Assembly: GCF_000189635.1 (NCBI RefSeq)
Contig: NW_002476484.1
Location: forward strand, 186,001-250,000
DNA length: 64,000 nt
From: Tetrahymena thermophila SB210
Taxonomy: Eukaryota; Ciliophora; Oligohymenophorea; Hymenostomatida; Tetrahymenidae
Direction of reading: 5' to 3'
The notes under the pieces are model-generated. The model did no database searches. It was given only the letters and a program-made list of their open reading frames with translations, and was not told where the DNA came from. Position 1 is the first letter of the stretch, and each line of letters starts with the position of its first letter. Positions 38,152-51,141 of the stretch are shown piece by piece. The translations under genes and the position numbers were made by a program.

Positions 38152-40594
38152 ATGAGCACTTTTGCAACTGATAAAGTAGATATTTAGGTAAACTCATCTA
38201 TTTACTTTTTCAATTAATTCATTAAAAGCTTTAAACGCTCTCCAAAGCCTTATTTAAATGCGAAAAAGTTTTAGAATTCATTTTAGTTTATTTGGGAAAT
38301 AAGAATTTTTCATTTATTTGTAATATTCATTTCATAATTTTGAATTAATTTTAATTAGTATCTCAAGCAAGACAATATTGGTAAAGTTTTGGCTAAGGGC
38401 TTAGCTGTTTTATATTAGGAAAAACCTAAGTTCCCTGTTGATTACTTAGCAAAATGGCTTTTGAATTATTCAGTTTCAGTTAACAATGAAAATAGGTTAG
38501 ATGATACCCTCAAAGAAAAAGAAAACTTAAAGAAGGAATACAAAGATGAATTAGATAGAATTCAAAAAGAAAATTAAATTAACGAAGAAACTAAGCTTCA
38601 TGACGAATAAATTGACAAGAATTTCTAATAAAAAATAATTAACGAAGAATATCATGATGTTCTTTTAAGCCATGAATTCCCTAACTTCCTTGAAGAAAGA
38701 AAAGGATTAACAGGTGTTTATATTGGTATTAAGGATTTCTAAGTCAAAAAGATTAATGAAGAAGATGAAGATGAAAAGGCCCATCTCGATTAAGATAAGG
38801 ATAAAGTCATTAATTATATTGGCTACTCAACAAGCCAATAAGAAATTATGACAGGTAATTAACCTAATTAATTTAATCAATCAATTAACTACAATATTAA
38901 CAAACTTACTAACTCATTTACCTACTTATTAAATTATTGTGTTTAAACAAAATAAATAAATTAAATAAATCAATAAATAAATAACAATATTAATAGATAG
39001 ATATTAAATTGATGATAGATTTTGATTTTATTCAAAAAGTATAACTAGATGTTAAATAAATATCTTTCAAACAAACAAACAAACAATCAAAAAAACATCA
39101 ATTTAATATTTTTCTATTTAAATTAAATTAAAAAATCAAACTCAATAGGTCAATTTTTTTTTACGTAAAATAGGCAAAACTCTCTCTGCTAAAGAAGAGG
39201 AGAGCATTACTGCAGCTGTATTTAAGGAGCCTGAACCAAGAAACGAAGATGATGAATCACCTATCCCACCAACTTATGTTTACGTTCCAGATTTGGTTAA
39301 AGAACCCAGAATGAATTATTTCAATATTCCTAAATTAGGTGCTTATATCGCTTTCCCTTTGAAATACAAGTCTTATTTAAAAGTAAAAATAAAAGCAAAA
39401 ATATTTATTTATTTATTTATTTTAATTTTTTTTAATTTTGATTAATAGGAAGAGTTCTTTAATGATGCTCTTACCAAGAGATAAGAATTTTAAGCTGAGC
39501 ACGATAAGTGGGAGACCGAGAAGAAAGAAAAGGAAGATGAATTCAAGAAAGAAATTGAAGCTCTTGAGGGAGACGAAGAAGCTATTGCTGCCAAAAATGC
39601 TGAACTTGAATAAATGCTTGCAGAATATCCAGAAGAACCTAAAGAATAAGAATTTATGTACGAATTAAAGGAATATGTTGTTTGTGCTGATACTATGGGA
39701 TAAGATCGTGGTATTAGTACTGAAGATATTACCTATTTAGAAAACTATGTTAAGCTTTTTGCCTAAAGCTGGGAAAATATGGAATACAAGCTACTTAGTG
39801 ATGATATTGATCGTTAAATTGCTTACTTAAAAGAAGTTCCCAAAGAGCGTCTTGATTAACTCAATGACGAAGAAGAAAAGGCTGAAGATGAAAAGAAGCC
39901 TGACTACGACCACTTAAAAGAAGCAAATAACGAAAAGGAATATTAATATCGCTTAGAATGTGTTCGTCTTGAACGTTAAAAGGAACTTCTTCGTGAAGAA
40001 GATATTCAAAAGTATATCTACGAGCTAGCTCATTTCCGTATTTTAAAGTTCCCAGGAATTTTGTAAAATATTCTTTATTTATTGGGTTATTCAATGGAAG
40101 AAATAAATATTCCTGGAACTCACGTTCTAAACTGGAAGGAAGTTAAGAAGATTCTTAACGAAAGCTTTATCAATAAGGTGATTGAGTATAACCATTAAGG
40201 TCCTAAGCCTAATAAGGTTAAACCTTATGCCTTAGTTAACAGAATAACAGCTAAATTAGAAAAGTATGACAAGACTTAGGTTGAAGAATATAATATTGGA
40301 TATGCTCGTCTCTTTAAATGGTTGCAAGATACTTGCCGTCTTCGTAAGACTGACATTGAAATTCGTCGTCAACACTACGAAGATCGTGTCGAAGAAATTA
40401 AAAAGAAAGAGGCCGAATTAGAAGCTTGGGAAACTGATAAAGCTAACAAGCTTGCTGAAGCCAAAGAAACTGCTGAAGATCCTGAAAGCTTCAACGATGA
40501 AGAATGGGAAAAGACATACGAAGAAGAAAATCCCAGACCAATAGTACCTGAAGCTGTTGAAGCTGATGTTGATGAAGATTGTTTCTTTGAATGA
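38152..40594 (+). CDS. Radial spoke protein 2-like (DPY-30 + GAF)
   Basis: Exons 38152-38187, 38359-38854, 39174-39382, 39449-40594; 628 residues. The first 12 codons are an exon by themselves, followed by a DPY-30 dimerisation motif (KGLAVLYQEKPKFPVDYLAKW, continuing LLNYS). A charged coiled coil follows, then a GAF-like region split over exons 2 and 3 (GLTGVYIGIKDF, VINYIGYSTSQQEIM, LGAYIAFPLKY). The C-terminal half is acidic/basic helical with LAHFRILKFPGILQNILYLL and repeated coiled coils, ending in an acidic tail. DPY-30 plus GAF is the arrangement described for Chlamydomonas RSP2, a calmodulin-binding spoke-stalk protein. Codon use is distinctive (many CGT, AAG, GAA, few ATA), as in highly expressed ciliate genes. 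Predicted in the ciliary axoneme. Confidence 0.85.
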
Positions 40595-41589
40595 AAATGA
40601 TAACTTTGAATTTATTTATTTGAAAGCCTTTAGAGAAAAAGCAAAACTGTTTTCAAAGATAAAATTAAAAAATTTGATAAAATATGAATAAAGTTTGTTT
40701 GTTGATTTTATAATTAAAATTATTATTTTTGTTGCCTGCCCTCATTTTTTTATTAAAATATTTCACCAATAATAAATTTATTTTCGTATTATCTTAATAA
40801 GTTTGATTTAATCTTAAATAAATTATTTCTTAGATGCAATATCTTCCTTATTTATTTTCTCTAATTTACTTGGAAAATCTAAAATAAAAATAGTCCAAAA
40901 TATGTTTTTATGTTTTAAAACTATAAATAAACTTATCAATTTATAAAAAATATTTTTAATTTTTATACAAATTATTTTAAATTCGCTTTAATTTTTTTTT
41001 AATTAAATTTTGTAAATCTTTTTATTGAAACAATTAATCAAACTTTTTAATTAAAAAATAATTAATGTTAACTAAATAATAAAAAATTATTTTTATTAAA
41101 TTTTCTTGATTAATCAATTTATTTATTTAATTTTTTTCAATAGTAAAAGTATTTTTTAGAAATAAATAATTTCATAATTGTATCATGAATTAGATTCAAT
41201 AAAAACTGTCTAAATTGACAACCATTCACAAAAATTTTTAATCCAATTTCAAGGAACCAACACTATCAAGATTTTAAATTAATACTTTTTTTAAAAAATC
41301 TATTTAAAAATAGAAGGACTCATATTATTATCTGGTTAAAAACTAACATTTTTCTGTATTTATAGATTAACTATGAAATTTTGCTATGTAATTTTCTTAG
41401 AATAACTAATTAAATAACTAACTAACTAACTTACAAATAAATAAATAAAAAATTCAAGTAAATTATTGATTATAAACATAAATATTAAATTGCTAATTAT
41501 TAAAAATATAAAAGGCTGATTGAGTTAGTTTTTAGTTTTAGCTAAAAGATTTTGTTTGATAAAAATAATTATGAGATTTTTGAAAATTT
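40595..41589. other. Convergent intergenic spacer
   Basis: 3' ends of the radial-spoke gene and the second channel gene face each other. AT-rich, no coding content found. Confidence 0.6.
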
Positions 41590-44500
41590 TCATAAATCAG
41601 AAAAAGAGTCGAATTTGCATAATATTCTCTAAGAAGTCTTATCGTCTTTCAAAATCTTAATATCAGATTCTTACTTAGAAGTATCATCACTTTGCCTATT
41701 TATCTCTGTTCTTTAAGATTGTTGAGCTTCGTTTTAAATTGTTCTTGCTGAGAAAATAGACGAAGAGTCTAAAATCATTTTATTTTAAATTTATTAATTG
41801 GGGAAAAAGTTGATTTTGGACTCATCTTATATTTCGCTTTATTAATCTTAATCTTTGCCTTATTAATAGAATATAGATTTTTGTTCATTGTTATCATTTA
41901 CGCTTATATTATCGATATCTTATATTTGGTTAGAGTTTTAAGTGATTAAAATACTTTAAATTTTATTTTAATTTGGGTATTTAAAGATTGATTTTCTTTT
42001 AAAAACACTGTCTTAATCTTCACCTTTATTGTTTTCGCTTTCATTCTAACTTGAATGAAAAGATGTGTTATTGCTTTAACTTCGTCTGTTTTCATAAATA
42101 AATTTTCTGAATATGCTTCTTGCTTTGCTTTTATTATTATTGGTTTATTAGATTATATTGATTGTAGATTATCTGAATAATCGAGATCCTGAAAGAATCT
42201 TCATACCACTATTTGGTTCAGCAAATTCATTTTAATTTTCTTTTTAGGAAGAAATAAATGTGTTTTCTTAGAATTATCTTTCGCCTTAATCAATTAAATT
42301 ATCAAATTTAGAATTTTACTCGTTTGATGACATTTTGATTTGAGATTTATTTTTTATTTAATAACTGTAATACCGATTTGTGAGGTTGAACTTTTATATA
42401 ATGCTAGGATAGTTATCTCTAATAAAATAAACCTTCATAATCTTCATTGTATCATATTCTAACTTAAGTAGCTTTCTTCGACTAACTTAGCTATAATTTA
42501 CACTTTCATCCAATGGGTTGATGATTTCAGTATCTATATTTGAATAATCATTTTAAATTGATTTTTCTAAATTTTTTTATTTTTCACTCTCTATTTTCTC
42601 ATCATTTTTTAACTTACTTTTTATACTTAAACTCTCACTTATCATCCTTTAAAATGACTTTAAAGATTTCTCTCTCTTAATATTTAGTTTACTAAATCTT
42701 GAAACTGGAGTTTCTAGTAAAGGTATCTGTAAATCTTCAAAATTTCTAACTAGGCTTTACAATCTCAATACTAATTAAAAAAAAAATGTTCTACTTGAAA
42801 AAAAAACAAACAATGTTCATGGTATTAAAATTTATTAATTATCACCAAATATTATTCTTAAGTTTGGGAATTATTTGTTAATAAGCATGGATGGACTTCA
42901 TTCAGGTATTTAGTTTTGTTTATAATTTAAATAATAATATTTAATAAAATAAATAAATACATTAATTATTTTCTGATGGAGATTCGTCTGTATTTTAGAA
43001 AAAATACTAATTTAGTTTCAATGCTAAATTAATATTTGAGTTTGGATCTTTATTTGATTATAAGTTGTTATAGCTGCTTTGAGAAACATTCCCTGAATTC
43101 ACTCTAGCTCTTAAATTATCGCCTATTGATGTTTCATCAAAGTTAACTGATTTTTCAAGAAGTGTTTACTATTATTTTTTAGAATGTTCATCTTATTAGA
43201 TTTATGTTAATGTATGCTAACTCAAGTACTGTTTTTTCTTTTCGTTATTATCGAAGTTAATTGAAAAGACTTCTGTAGGTTGATCTTCAGCTATTTAAGA
43301 TATGAATTGTATAAAATCTTTCTTTTAATTTTATTCCGCTTCAGCATTCACTGGAGTCTACATTTCCATTTTGTCATAGTATGACTACAAGAATTTATCT
43401 TCATATTCGTTAAGAGTTACATCAAAAGTAACAGCAAAATCTATGTATTTGTCCAATAGCCTTATAATTTATTATTTATATCCTGTTTTTTTTTGAGATT
43501 ATCTTTTGAAGGTTGGGTCTCTATCTATTTGCAAGCTACTTAGAGAATACTCATTTTTTACAAGTTGTATTCTATCACAACAATAATGTATTTTTGGGCA
43601 ATTATTAATTTAATGACTGCTCTAGTGGCACTCCGAGCAATACTAATTAATTAAATCATATTGACTGTTATAGTTAATGAGATCTCTAATATAATAATAT
43701 TTTTCTAAGTCATCTTCGAATTCTTTTAGTAACTCTAAAAAAGGTTTTAAGTCAATTTTTAGCACAGCAGAAAAACTTTTGCTTCTTGTCGTAAATTCTC
43801 TTGGCTAGCCAGTAAAGAACGAGTAGTAACCAAAATTTTATCCTAATTAAAGAAATAAATAAATAATTAAAATCATTCTTTTTTTTAACATTATATAAAA
43901 ATAAAAGAATGAACTATTCACCTTTTGTCAACTCATTAATCACATTCACTTTATTCTTGCCATTGTTAATTATTTAAACTTCGCCTTGCTCTATAAAAAA
44001 TATCGAATTTAGATCTGAGCTATCTTTTTCGTAAATAATCTCCTCTGGCATATACTTCTACTCAGTTATAATTTATGTTAATTTACTGAGTAATTAAGGA
44101 CTAAAATTTTAAGCGAATATTGGAGAATCTCGAATCACTAAGTTATTACTTTCATAAATTAACTATTTTTTCAAGTTAGAATTTAATGATTAAATAATTT
44201 TCAATCCCTCTTCCTGTGTATCGTCATCAAATTTCTTCTCCCAATAGTAATCTAAATACTCTCTAATTCTGTTTTACAAATTTTCACTCACATTCTTCCT
44301 TAGCATAAATTTGTTTATATATATTTTTTTTTGTTAAATCGATATGCTATTTCTTTTAAAGATGGAATAAAATTAATTTTTTTATTCTTCAAAATGTAAA
44401 AAACTCAATCTTAAAATAATAAAAATCTACTAGTAAAAGTTAAAAGTTTAAAATTAAGTAAACAGATTAAAAATATTTCAAAAAAAAAAGCAACGGAATT

Positions 44501-45616
44501 CAAAGAAATAAATATTTTTTTTCTTCTATTGTTTATTGATGGACATTTTTAATGGTGGATTAAAATTTTTAAATTATTGAAATTTAGACAACGAATTATT
44601 TAAAATTACTTATTGAGTTCATTGAAAATGACACCAATTTGATTGAGAGAGTAACCATAAATACCACAAAGGAGCACTATTAAGATAGAACACATTATTT
44701 TTTCTTCTGTGTTAGTAGGTGCAATGTCTCCATACCCAACTGTAACCATAGAAATTGTAATATAGTAAAGAGCATTTACATATTAAACGCTCCATTTTTG
44801 GTCAGACAATTAATATTTAGATAACCAATTATAATTGCTATTAATTTTGCTTGGAACATAGATCCAGAAACATGCAAATGAGTGAGCAAAAAACAAAATC
44901 AAAAGAAAGAGATTCAATAGTTTAAGTATGTAGAGCAATCTTATTGATTTAAAAATTCTTTCTCCTATTGATTTGATGATATACTATATTTCTTTGATAC
45001 CAGGAAATATGCAAGTAAGGAAAAATTTATATTTCATGCCTGTAAAACAGAAAAGAGTAAAAGAGAGTAATGGAGTTAGAAGTGTGAACCACTTTTCTTT
45101 AACTAAATACAAGGAGACACTTTTTATAGAGCTTACATATTACCCTTAATATTGTACTCCATAGAAGTAAATTAAAAATAAGTCACCATACAAACTACAA
45201 AACAAAATGACTGTATAGCTGGTGTACCACATTTAAGTCCATTCTGCGTTATCAAATATTATTGTGAGCGAAGACATAAACAAAATTAAAACTAGAGCTG
45301 TGCATCTTAAAATATCTCTAAAATTCAATACCCTGTTTGTGAGTCTTATACTTTTTTTTAAATCATTATTTAGTTAGCCACTACGAATATGGTGAGACTT
45401 GCTTGTTTTAGATGTTGATTCTAAGAGAGAATTGAATGAATTCCCTATTTTATTGAACTAAGAAAAGTTTATTTGTTTATCTTAAAACTTTTTAATGCTA
45501 TTAGCATCTATGAAATTACTTTTTCTTCTTTATACAAATGTACTATTATTGTTGCTTTTACTACCTAATGGAGACAAATTGTTCTACTTAAACTTGCTAG
45601 CTAAAAAGCTGTTCAT
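41590..45616 (-). CDS. CNG-type voltage-gated K+ channel with CCHC zinc knuckle
   Basis: Four exons: 45616-44610, 44409-43922, 43842-42961, 42770-41590; 1185 residues. A short basic N-terminus is followed by six transmembrane segments (S1 near ILRCTALVLILFMSS; S5 LLNLFLLILFFAHSFACFW). The canonical K+ filter TVGYGD is at residues 292-297. S6 is CSILIVLLCGIYGYSLNQIG. A C-linker (YINKFMLRKNVSENLQNRIR) leads into the cyclic-nucleotide-binding roll (MPEEIIYEKDSSDLNSIFFI, EQGEVQIIN). The zinc knuckle CX2CX4HX4C is at C567-C580, followed by PKIHYC. A 550-residue Asn/Gln/Ser-rich tail ends the protein. The filter predicts K+ selectivity; gating by cAMP or cGMP is inferred. The last splice junction (donor at 42960) was chosen by phase and is less certain. 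Confidence 0.9.
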
Positions 45617-47931
45617 AATAATATCTAAAGGAAGGACTCGATGTTTTTCAATTCAATAAGAGCTAATAGGTTAAAATATTTTAAAATAAATCTCTACTTA
45701 AGCAGTAATAAATTAGTCACTTTAAGTATGAATAAATAAATTATCTATGTTATGTTATTGCTAATTAGTCTGGTCTAATCCTATCAATTATTCTACTTAT
45801 CTTAAATTATTAATTAAATTAATTAATTAATCTTAATTGTAATTATTATCAAAAATTATACCAGTAATTCAAATAGAATTGGACTAATTGCCATATACAA
45901 ATTCTAATAAATACAAGCACATTTATGTAAATAGCTATTTATTTGTTAATTTCTTGAAACAAACATTTAATTATAAAAATAAAAATTAGTTAAATAACTT
46001 ATTTTTATTTTTTTAAGATAGCATTCCCACATATTTTAACTAAAGTATTTCCCGTTTATTTGTTTATAATATTCTTTTTTGAGTTTTAAAAAAAATTTAA
46101 ACATTCTTTAGAAGTTTTTATTCGTAATTTTTACTTATTTATTTATTTAAAAATTTATTCTAAATCAAAAGTAATTATTTCTCGAAAATAAATTTGACAA
46201 TTTGAGTAAACTGCCTAATGAAAACAAATTTTTGCAAAAATAAGTAAAACTGATTTGAAAGGAATTTATAGTTAGTTCCTCAGCCAGTAAATATTATATT
46301 AATTTTTTATCAAATACCTAACTGAATTAATAGTTTCCAATAAATTAAAATACATCCTTTCTTTCTGTCTTTTTGGCACATTTAATTTTTTAAAGATAAT
46401 CATTCCCACATATTTTAACTTAAGTATTTCCAGTTTATTTGTTTATTTAATACTTTTTTTTAGTTTTAAATAAAATTTAAACGTACTTCATTAACTTTTT
46501 ATTTGTAATTTTTACTTATTTATAACTTTATTATAAATCAAAGTTGATTATTTCTAAAAAAAAATTTGATTTTTTGAGTTAATTGTATAAAATGAAGCCA
46601 AATTCTATGCAAAAATAAAACTGATTTGTGGGCATTGATAGTTCCTCAACAATTAAATATTAATTTTTTATCAAATACTTTGCTGAATTAATGGCTACGT
46701 ATAAATTATCATATATTCTTTAAAATAAGAATGAAAAAAACAGAAACTTTGAAAAACCTAAAAATATTTTTTTGCAAAATTTTAAATTTAAAGAATAAAA
46801 AATTAACTTTTAATTAAATGCAATAAAAAATATTTTTAGTGAATTAGATTAATGAAAAAAAGTTTATAAAATTATATAACCTTTAATAATACAAATATTA
46901 TCTAAACAATTATACTTACATTTTTTTGCTTTTATAAATACCTATTTAAAAACATTCAAGCAATTAATAAAAATATTAGGTAATATTATAAATATGAATT
47001 GAAGGAATAAAACTAATTTAATAAAATTTTTCTAATAGGTAGAAAGCAAGCAAGCAACATTATCAAGTAATTAGATTAATTTAAATAAAAATATTATATT
47101 CTTTAATATACTTCTAATTATTCAAAATAATAAGCAACAAATAAATTAATGAGATATAATTATAAATTTAAGTTAAAGGAGAAAAGCTAAATTTACACAA
47201 TCTGCAAAATAAATAAAAAAATTTTAATGCTAGATAGAGTACACAAACAAATTAAAAACTAAGTAAGTTCAATATTATTATTTAGATGAATTAATCTTCT
47301 AACTAATAAATTAAAGAACTAAAAAGAAAATTAATTTCAAGGATAAACAAATAAATTTAAATTAACATTATAAGTTGATAATTAAATTTAATACTTATTA
47401 TATATTTATTTATAAATTTTATATAACATAATTTTATTTATTGATCAATTTATTTATTTATTAATTATTTATTTAATTTAGTTTTATTTTTAAACACTCA
47501 TTTTTGATTATTCAAACTCATGCCATGCCATTCATAATTCATAATTAATCAATTAATTAATGGCCGCTTCAATGATTCGTTCTATTTGTATTTATTTGCT
47601 TGCTTATTATATATTACTTTTAAGTGCTGTTTGTGTATTTTATACAACACCATAAAGAATGTATAGTTAGTTGATAATTATTATTTTGAATAAATTTTAT
47701 TAATATAGAGTCGAATATGCTTTAGCATACATAGGTGTTTAAAGAAATTTTTAATTATAATTGCAAAGAAGAAAGATCAGAGATGAGAAGAGATATTAGA
47801 TAGATAGATAAATAGATAGATAGATATTTAAATAATGTGTGTTGCCTATTTAGAGGAAAATTTTTATTACACAATTTAGCTACACGTTGTTAAAACTAAC
47901 TAGGACAGTAAGTGAGATAAAATCATTTTAC
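45617..47931. other. Intergenic region with tandem duplication
   Basis: Upstream of the K+ channel. Contains the direct duplication at 46010-46715, a TAGA-type microsatellite at 47793-47829, and otherwise AT-rich sequence. No gene supported. Confidence 0.6.
46010..46715. repeat. Non-coding tandem direct duplication (about 340 bp)
   Basis: Copy 1 is about 46010-46360 and copy 2 about 46387-46715. Shared blocks in the same order include cattcccacatattttaact, gtttatttgttta, gtaatttttacttattta, aaaactgattt, agttcctca and ttttttatcaaatac. The copies differ by many substitutions and small indels, so the event is older than the kinase duplication. No ORF is shared. Confidence 0.75.
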
Positions 47932-50900
47932 TCATTATCCATCATCTTCTTCGTCTTCATCCTCACCTTGATCTTCATCATCTCCATAAGCAGCTTAATC
48001 TTATTAAGCTTGTCTATGTTAAATTTGGCTTTCCTATTATTGATTTTAAATTTAAAGTTAAGCTTCAAGTTGTTTCTTTGATGTTTTTTAAGGTCTTTCT
48101 GTATCAGTCAATTAATTATTTTATTCAGGTTAATCGATTTCAGAGAAATTGATATTTTAGTCATCACTTTCAATTTTTTCGCTTCCATCCATAGGACCGT
48201 CATTTTCAGTTCTCTTTCTCTTAATTAAAAAATTAAATTTTTAGGTTACATGTCATATTAAAAAGATAAATTAATATTTGTTTGTTTGTTTGTTTCTTTT
48301 TTTAGACTGTGGAAGAAAGATATTTTTGAAAGAACAAAAACATCAATCAAACACTAAATAAATAAGCAAATAAATGATTTATTCATTCAAATTTAATAAA
48401 TTAATAATATTTATTTTAGAATTCAGAATGTTTTTTTTATTCTATGAATTAAGCTTGTAAGAAAATAAATATTTACTTGATTGTATTTGTTAATGTAGCA
48501 GTTTTGACACAAACCACATGCATAAAGTTTTTCATGAGGACATAACCAAGGTTTTTTAGTTCTTCCGTATTTGTGGTAGCAGTTTGAGCACATGCCTTTA
48601 GCGTAATGTTCACGATCTGGGTGTCCACAGTTGTTCAATTTTTTCCTTTATTATAGAGTTAAATATATAAAATGAGAATTATTTTTAGGTAAAAATTAAA
48701 TTAAATTTTTATCCACAAATTAAATTCTGTTAAAATTTGTTGGGTCGATAGATATAATATTAGCATATTATTAAATGATTGATAAATTGATTGATTTATT
48801 TGTTTGTTTATTTGTTCTATCTATTTACTTGAATAATACCCTTAAAATTACCACTAAAATTTTAATTTACAACTTTAAACATATAGCTGCAAGTATAAGA
48901 TTCAAACGTTAATACATTATTTACTCAATTTAAACTAAATTTAAAAGCTGCGAAATAAATAAAGAAAAAAAAGTAAGCAAGGAAAAATATTGGTTTGAGT
49001 CATGTGGTAAATTAAAAATATTTTGTAAAAGAATAAATCTATAAATTAATTATTTATTTATTTTCTGTAATTTAAATTCGATCTGCGAATTAAATTAAAA
49101 TTTATTTTTACTGTCTTTTGCGGATACTCTTTTTCAGTTGGCTTTTGAATTTATCGTTTTCGTCATCAGAGTCGTCATTTTCTGTAGTGAGTACTTTGTC
49201 ATTTGCATTCATAGAGGAGTATCTGTTTGATAATTGAGGAGTAACAACACTAGCAGAAACGGGGGTTTACTAAATGAGCTGGGGAGCAGCAACAGGTTGA
49301 GGAGTAGGGATGTAGTTATTTTAGTTCAACAAATTAGATGTCTGAGCTTGCTAGAGGGATTATATTAATTGCTATTATTGTAACAATGTCTGATACTATT
49401 ACTATTGCTGATTTTATAGCTACATGTTCTGTTAAGGCAAGGTATTGTTGCTCAAAAGCAATTGGTTGATCATCTATTATTGTTAAATTATCTTTAAAAA
49501 AAAATGAGAGATTTCCTTTAGTATATGCGAAGCATATTAAGCATGTCAAGCATGTTAGCAAATAAATTGAGTTGAAAGAATGAATAGAAAATGTGAAAAA
49601 AAATAAAGAAAGAAAGAAAGAAATGTTAATTAATAATAAAAATAAATAGATAAATTGACTGATGCTTTATTTAATTTAGTAAAGTGTAAATGCTTGATAT
49701 TAAATGTTTGGTATATACATATAATACCACTCATTCATGAGTAATTAGATGGGAATTTATGACTTGAAAACAGTCTTAATATTATTATAATAAATCGATC
49801 AATCAACTTTTATCATGACTTTTGGCTGAAAAAAGGAAATCAAAAATTTTATAATATTATTACCATCTTAGTGAGAAGAAGCTATTTTGTCTATTCTTCT
49901 GTTTGAAGAGACTAGATATCAAAAGAGGGGAAGTTTTAATTTACAGAATTTTGTTAAGATTGCTATTAAAGAGCAGATAAATTCATATTGTTAAGCTGAT
50001 TTAAGCCATTGTTATTGCTGGGGAGATTGCAATTTAATTATTAAAGCATGTTTAATTGCTGGCTTGTTAATCCATTGCTATTGTTCCCATTTAACATTTA
50101 TGCATTCACATTAATATTGCTTTCTTTCTTCTTTAACTTTCCTATTTATTATAAAACATCATTTTTGTAAAAAATTCCCTTCAAATTAATACTTGTGAGT
50201 CATTTAATAATATTCTTAAAAAACAAAAATTTCTCAACATTTATTTTAAAACCCAGCAGAATAAAAAAGTAAGAAAATACTAAATAAAATTAAACCCTTT
50301 ATAAGCATTTAGTCAAATCACCTTATTAAAGCGTTTTATATGAAAATTTATTAAACAAATCGTTTCCAAAACGGAAGATAAACTAGATAAGTAGGGAATA
50401 TGGGTGTTTTTTAGGTAATTTGAGACATTTATAGCAAGTAGATCTAAATATTGATATTTTTTAGTTATCGGAAAGTTAAATCTTAATTTTTAATAAATAG
50501 CTTAGCTTAAATAAGATATGCAGTGCTTGTTGATTGATTAATCGTTTTTATTTGTTTTTCCCCTAATTTTGTTTTTTTTAAATGAATCTGCATTTATTTT
50601 TCTTCAAAATCTATTTTTATATAATTTCAAGATCAATTATTAATCTAATTTCTATCATTATCGCTTACAAGCAAATAGGCGCACTTTATTTTATTTTAAT
50701 TGATATATCAATTTTCTAATAGCTTCTATTCATTTTAGTTAGGGATCTTTCATGAAGATCATATATATTATTCATTGATTGATTGATCGATTGATTGATT
50801 GATTACCCGACAGACTATTTATTTGTTATCATTGATTTGTTGTTTGTTTTCCCATACCAAAGAAATAATAAAACAAAATTATTAATTATCAACTGACTCC

Positions 50901-51141
50901 TCAAATTTTATTTTTATAATATTATTTATATATAAGCTTGCTTCTTACCTTCACTTTTTGGAATATTATTGAAAAGTTTATTCTTAGAAGGAGAGTCTTC
51001 CTTCTCTGAGTTTTTGGAAGAGCTGTCTGAATTATGTTCTTGCTTTTAAATGAAACTTTAAGCAGATGACTAAAGGGAGGGATTGTTCCCTGGCTAGAAG
51101 AGTGAGCTCACATTGTTGGGTCTCTATTGCAAATTGAACAT
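47932..51141 (-). CDS. Cys-rich double zinc-binding protein with Gln/Asn-rich regions
   Basis: Five exons: 51141-50949, 50141-49864, 49491-49112, 48645-48477, 48219-47932; 435 residues with consistent phases. The first 280 residues are low-complexity Asn/Gln/Ser (NGNNSNGLTSQQLNMLQQ). Exon 4 encodes a compact Cys/His domain in two similar halves: CGHPDREHYAKGMCSNCYHK and CPHEKLYACGLCQNCYINKY, joined by a basic linker (YGRTKKPWL). Each half has a CxH...CxxC pattern able to bind zinc. The next exon begins with a basic KRKR cluster, then ends in a Gln- and Asp/Glu-rich tail. The domain plus an NLS-like cluster suggests a nuclear nucleic-acid-binding regulator. I have seen similar Cys/His blocks in ciliate and plant proteins but do not know an established function. 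Confidence 0.82.

Noticed and set aside
39438-40094. Overlapping ORFs on both strands inside the radial-spoke gene
   Set aside because: Shadows of exon 4, which is the only frame with domain content and strong codon bias.
48423-48638. 71-codon minus-strand ORF as an independent small zinc protein
   Set aside because: The frame is exon 4 of the gene at 47932-51141; its last 15-20 codons are intron sequence beyond the GT donor at 48476.
50773-50803. Short GATT/TTGA repeats as CRISPR or regulatory arrays
   Set aside because: Simple microsatellites without spacers; similar ones occur throughout the intergenic DNA of this window.
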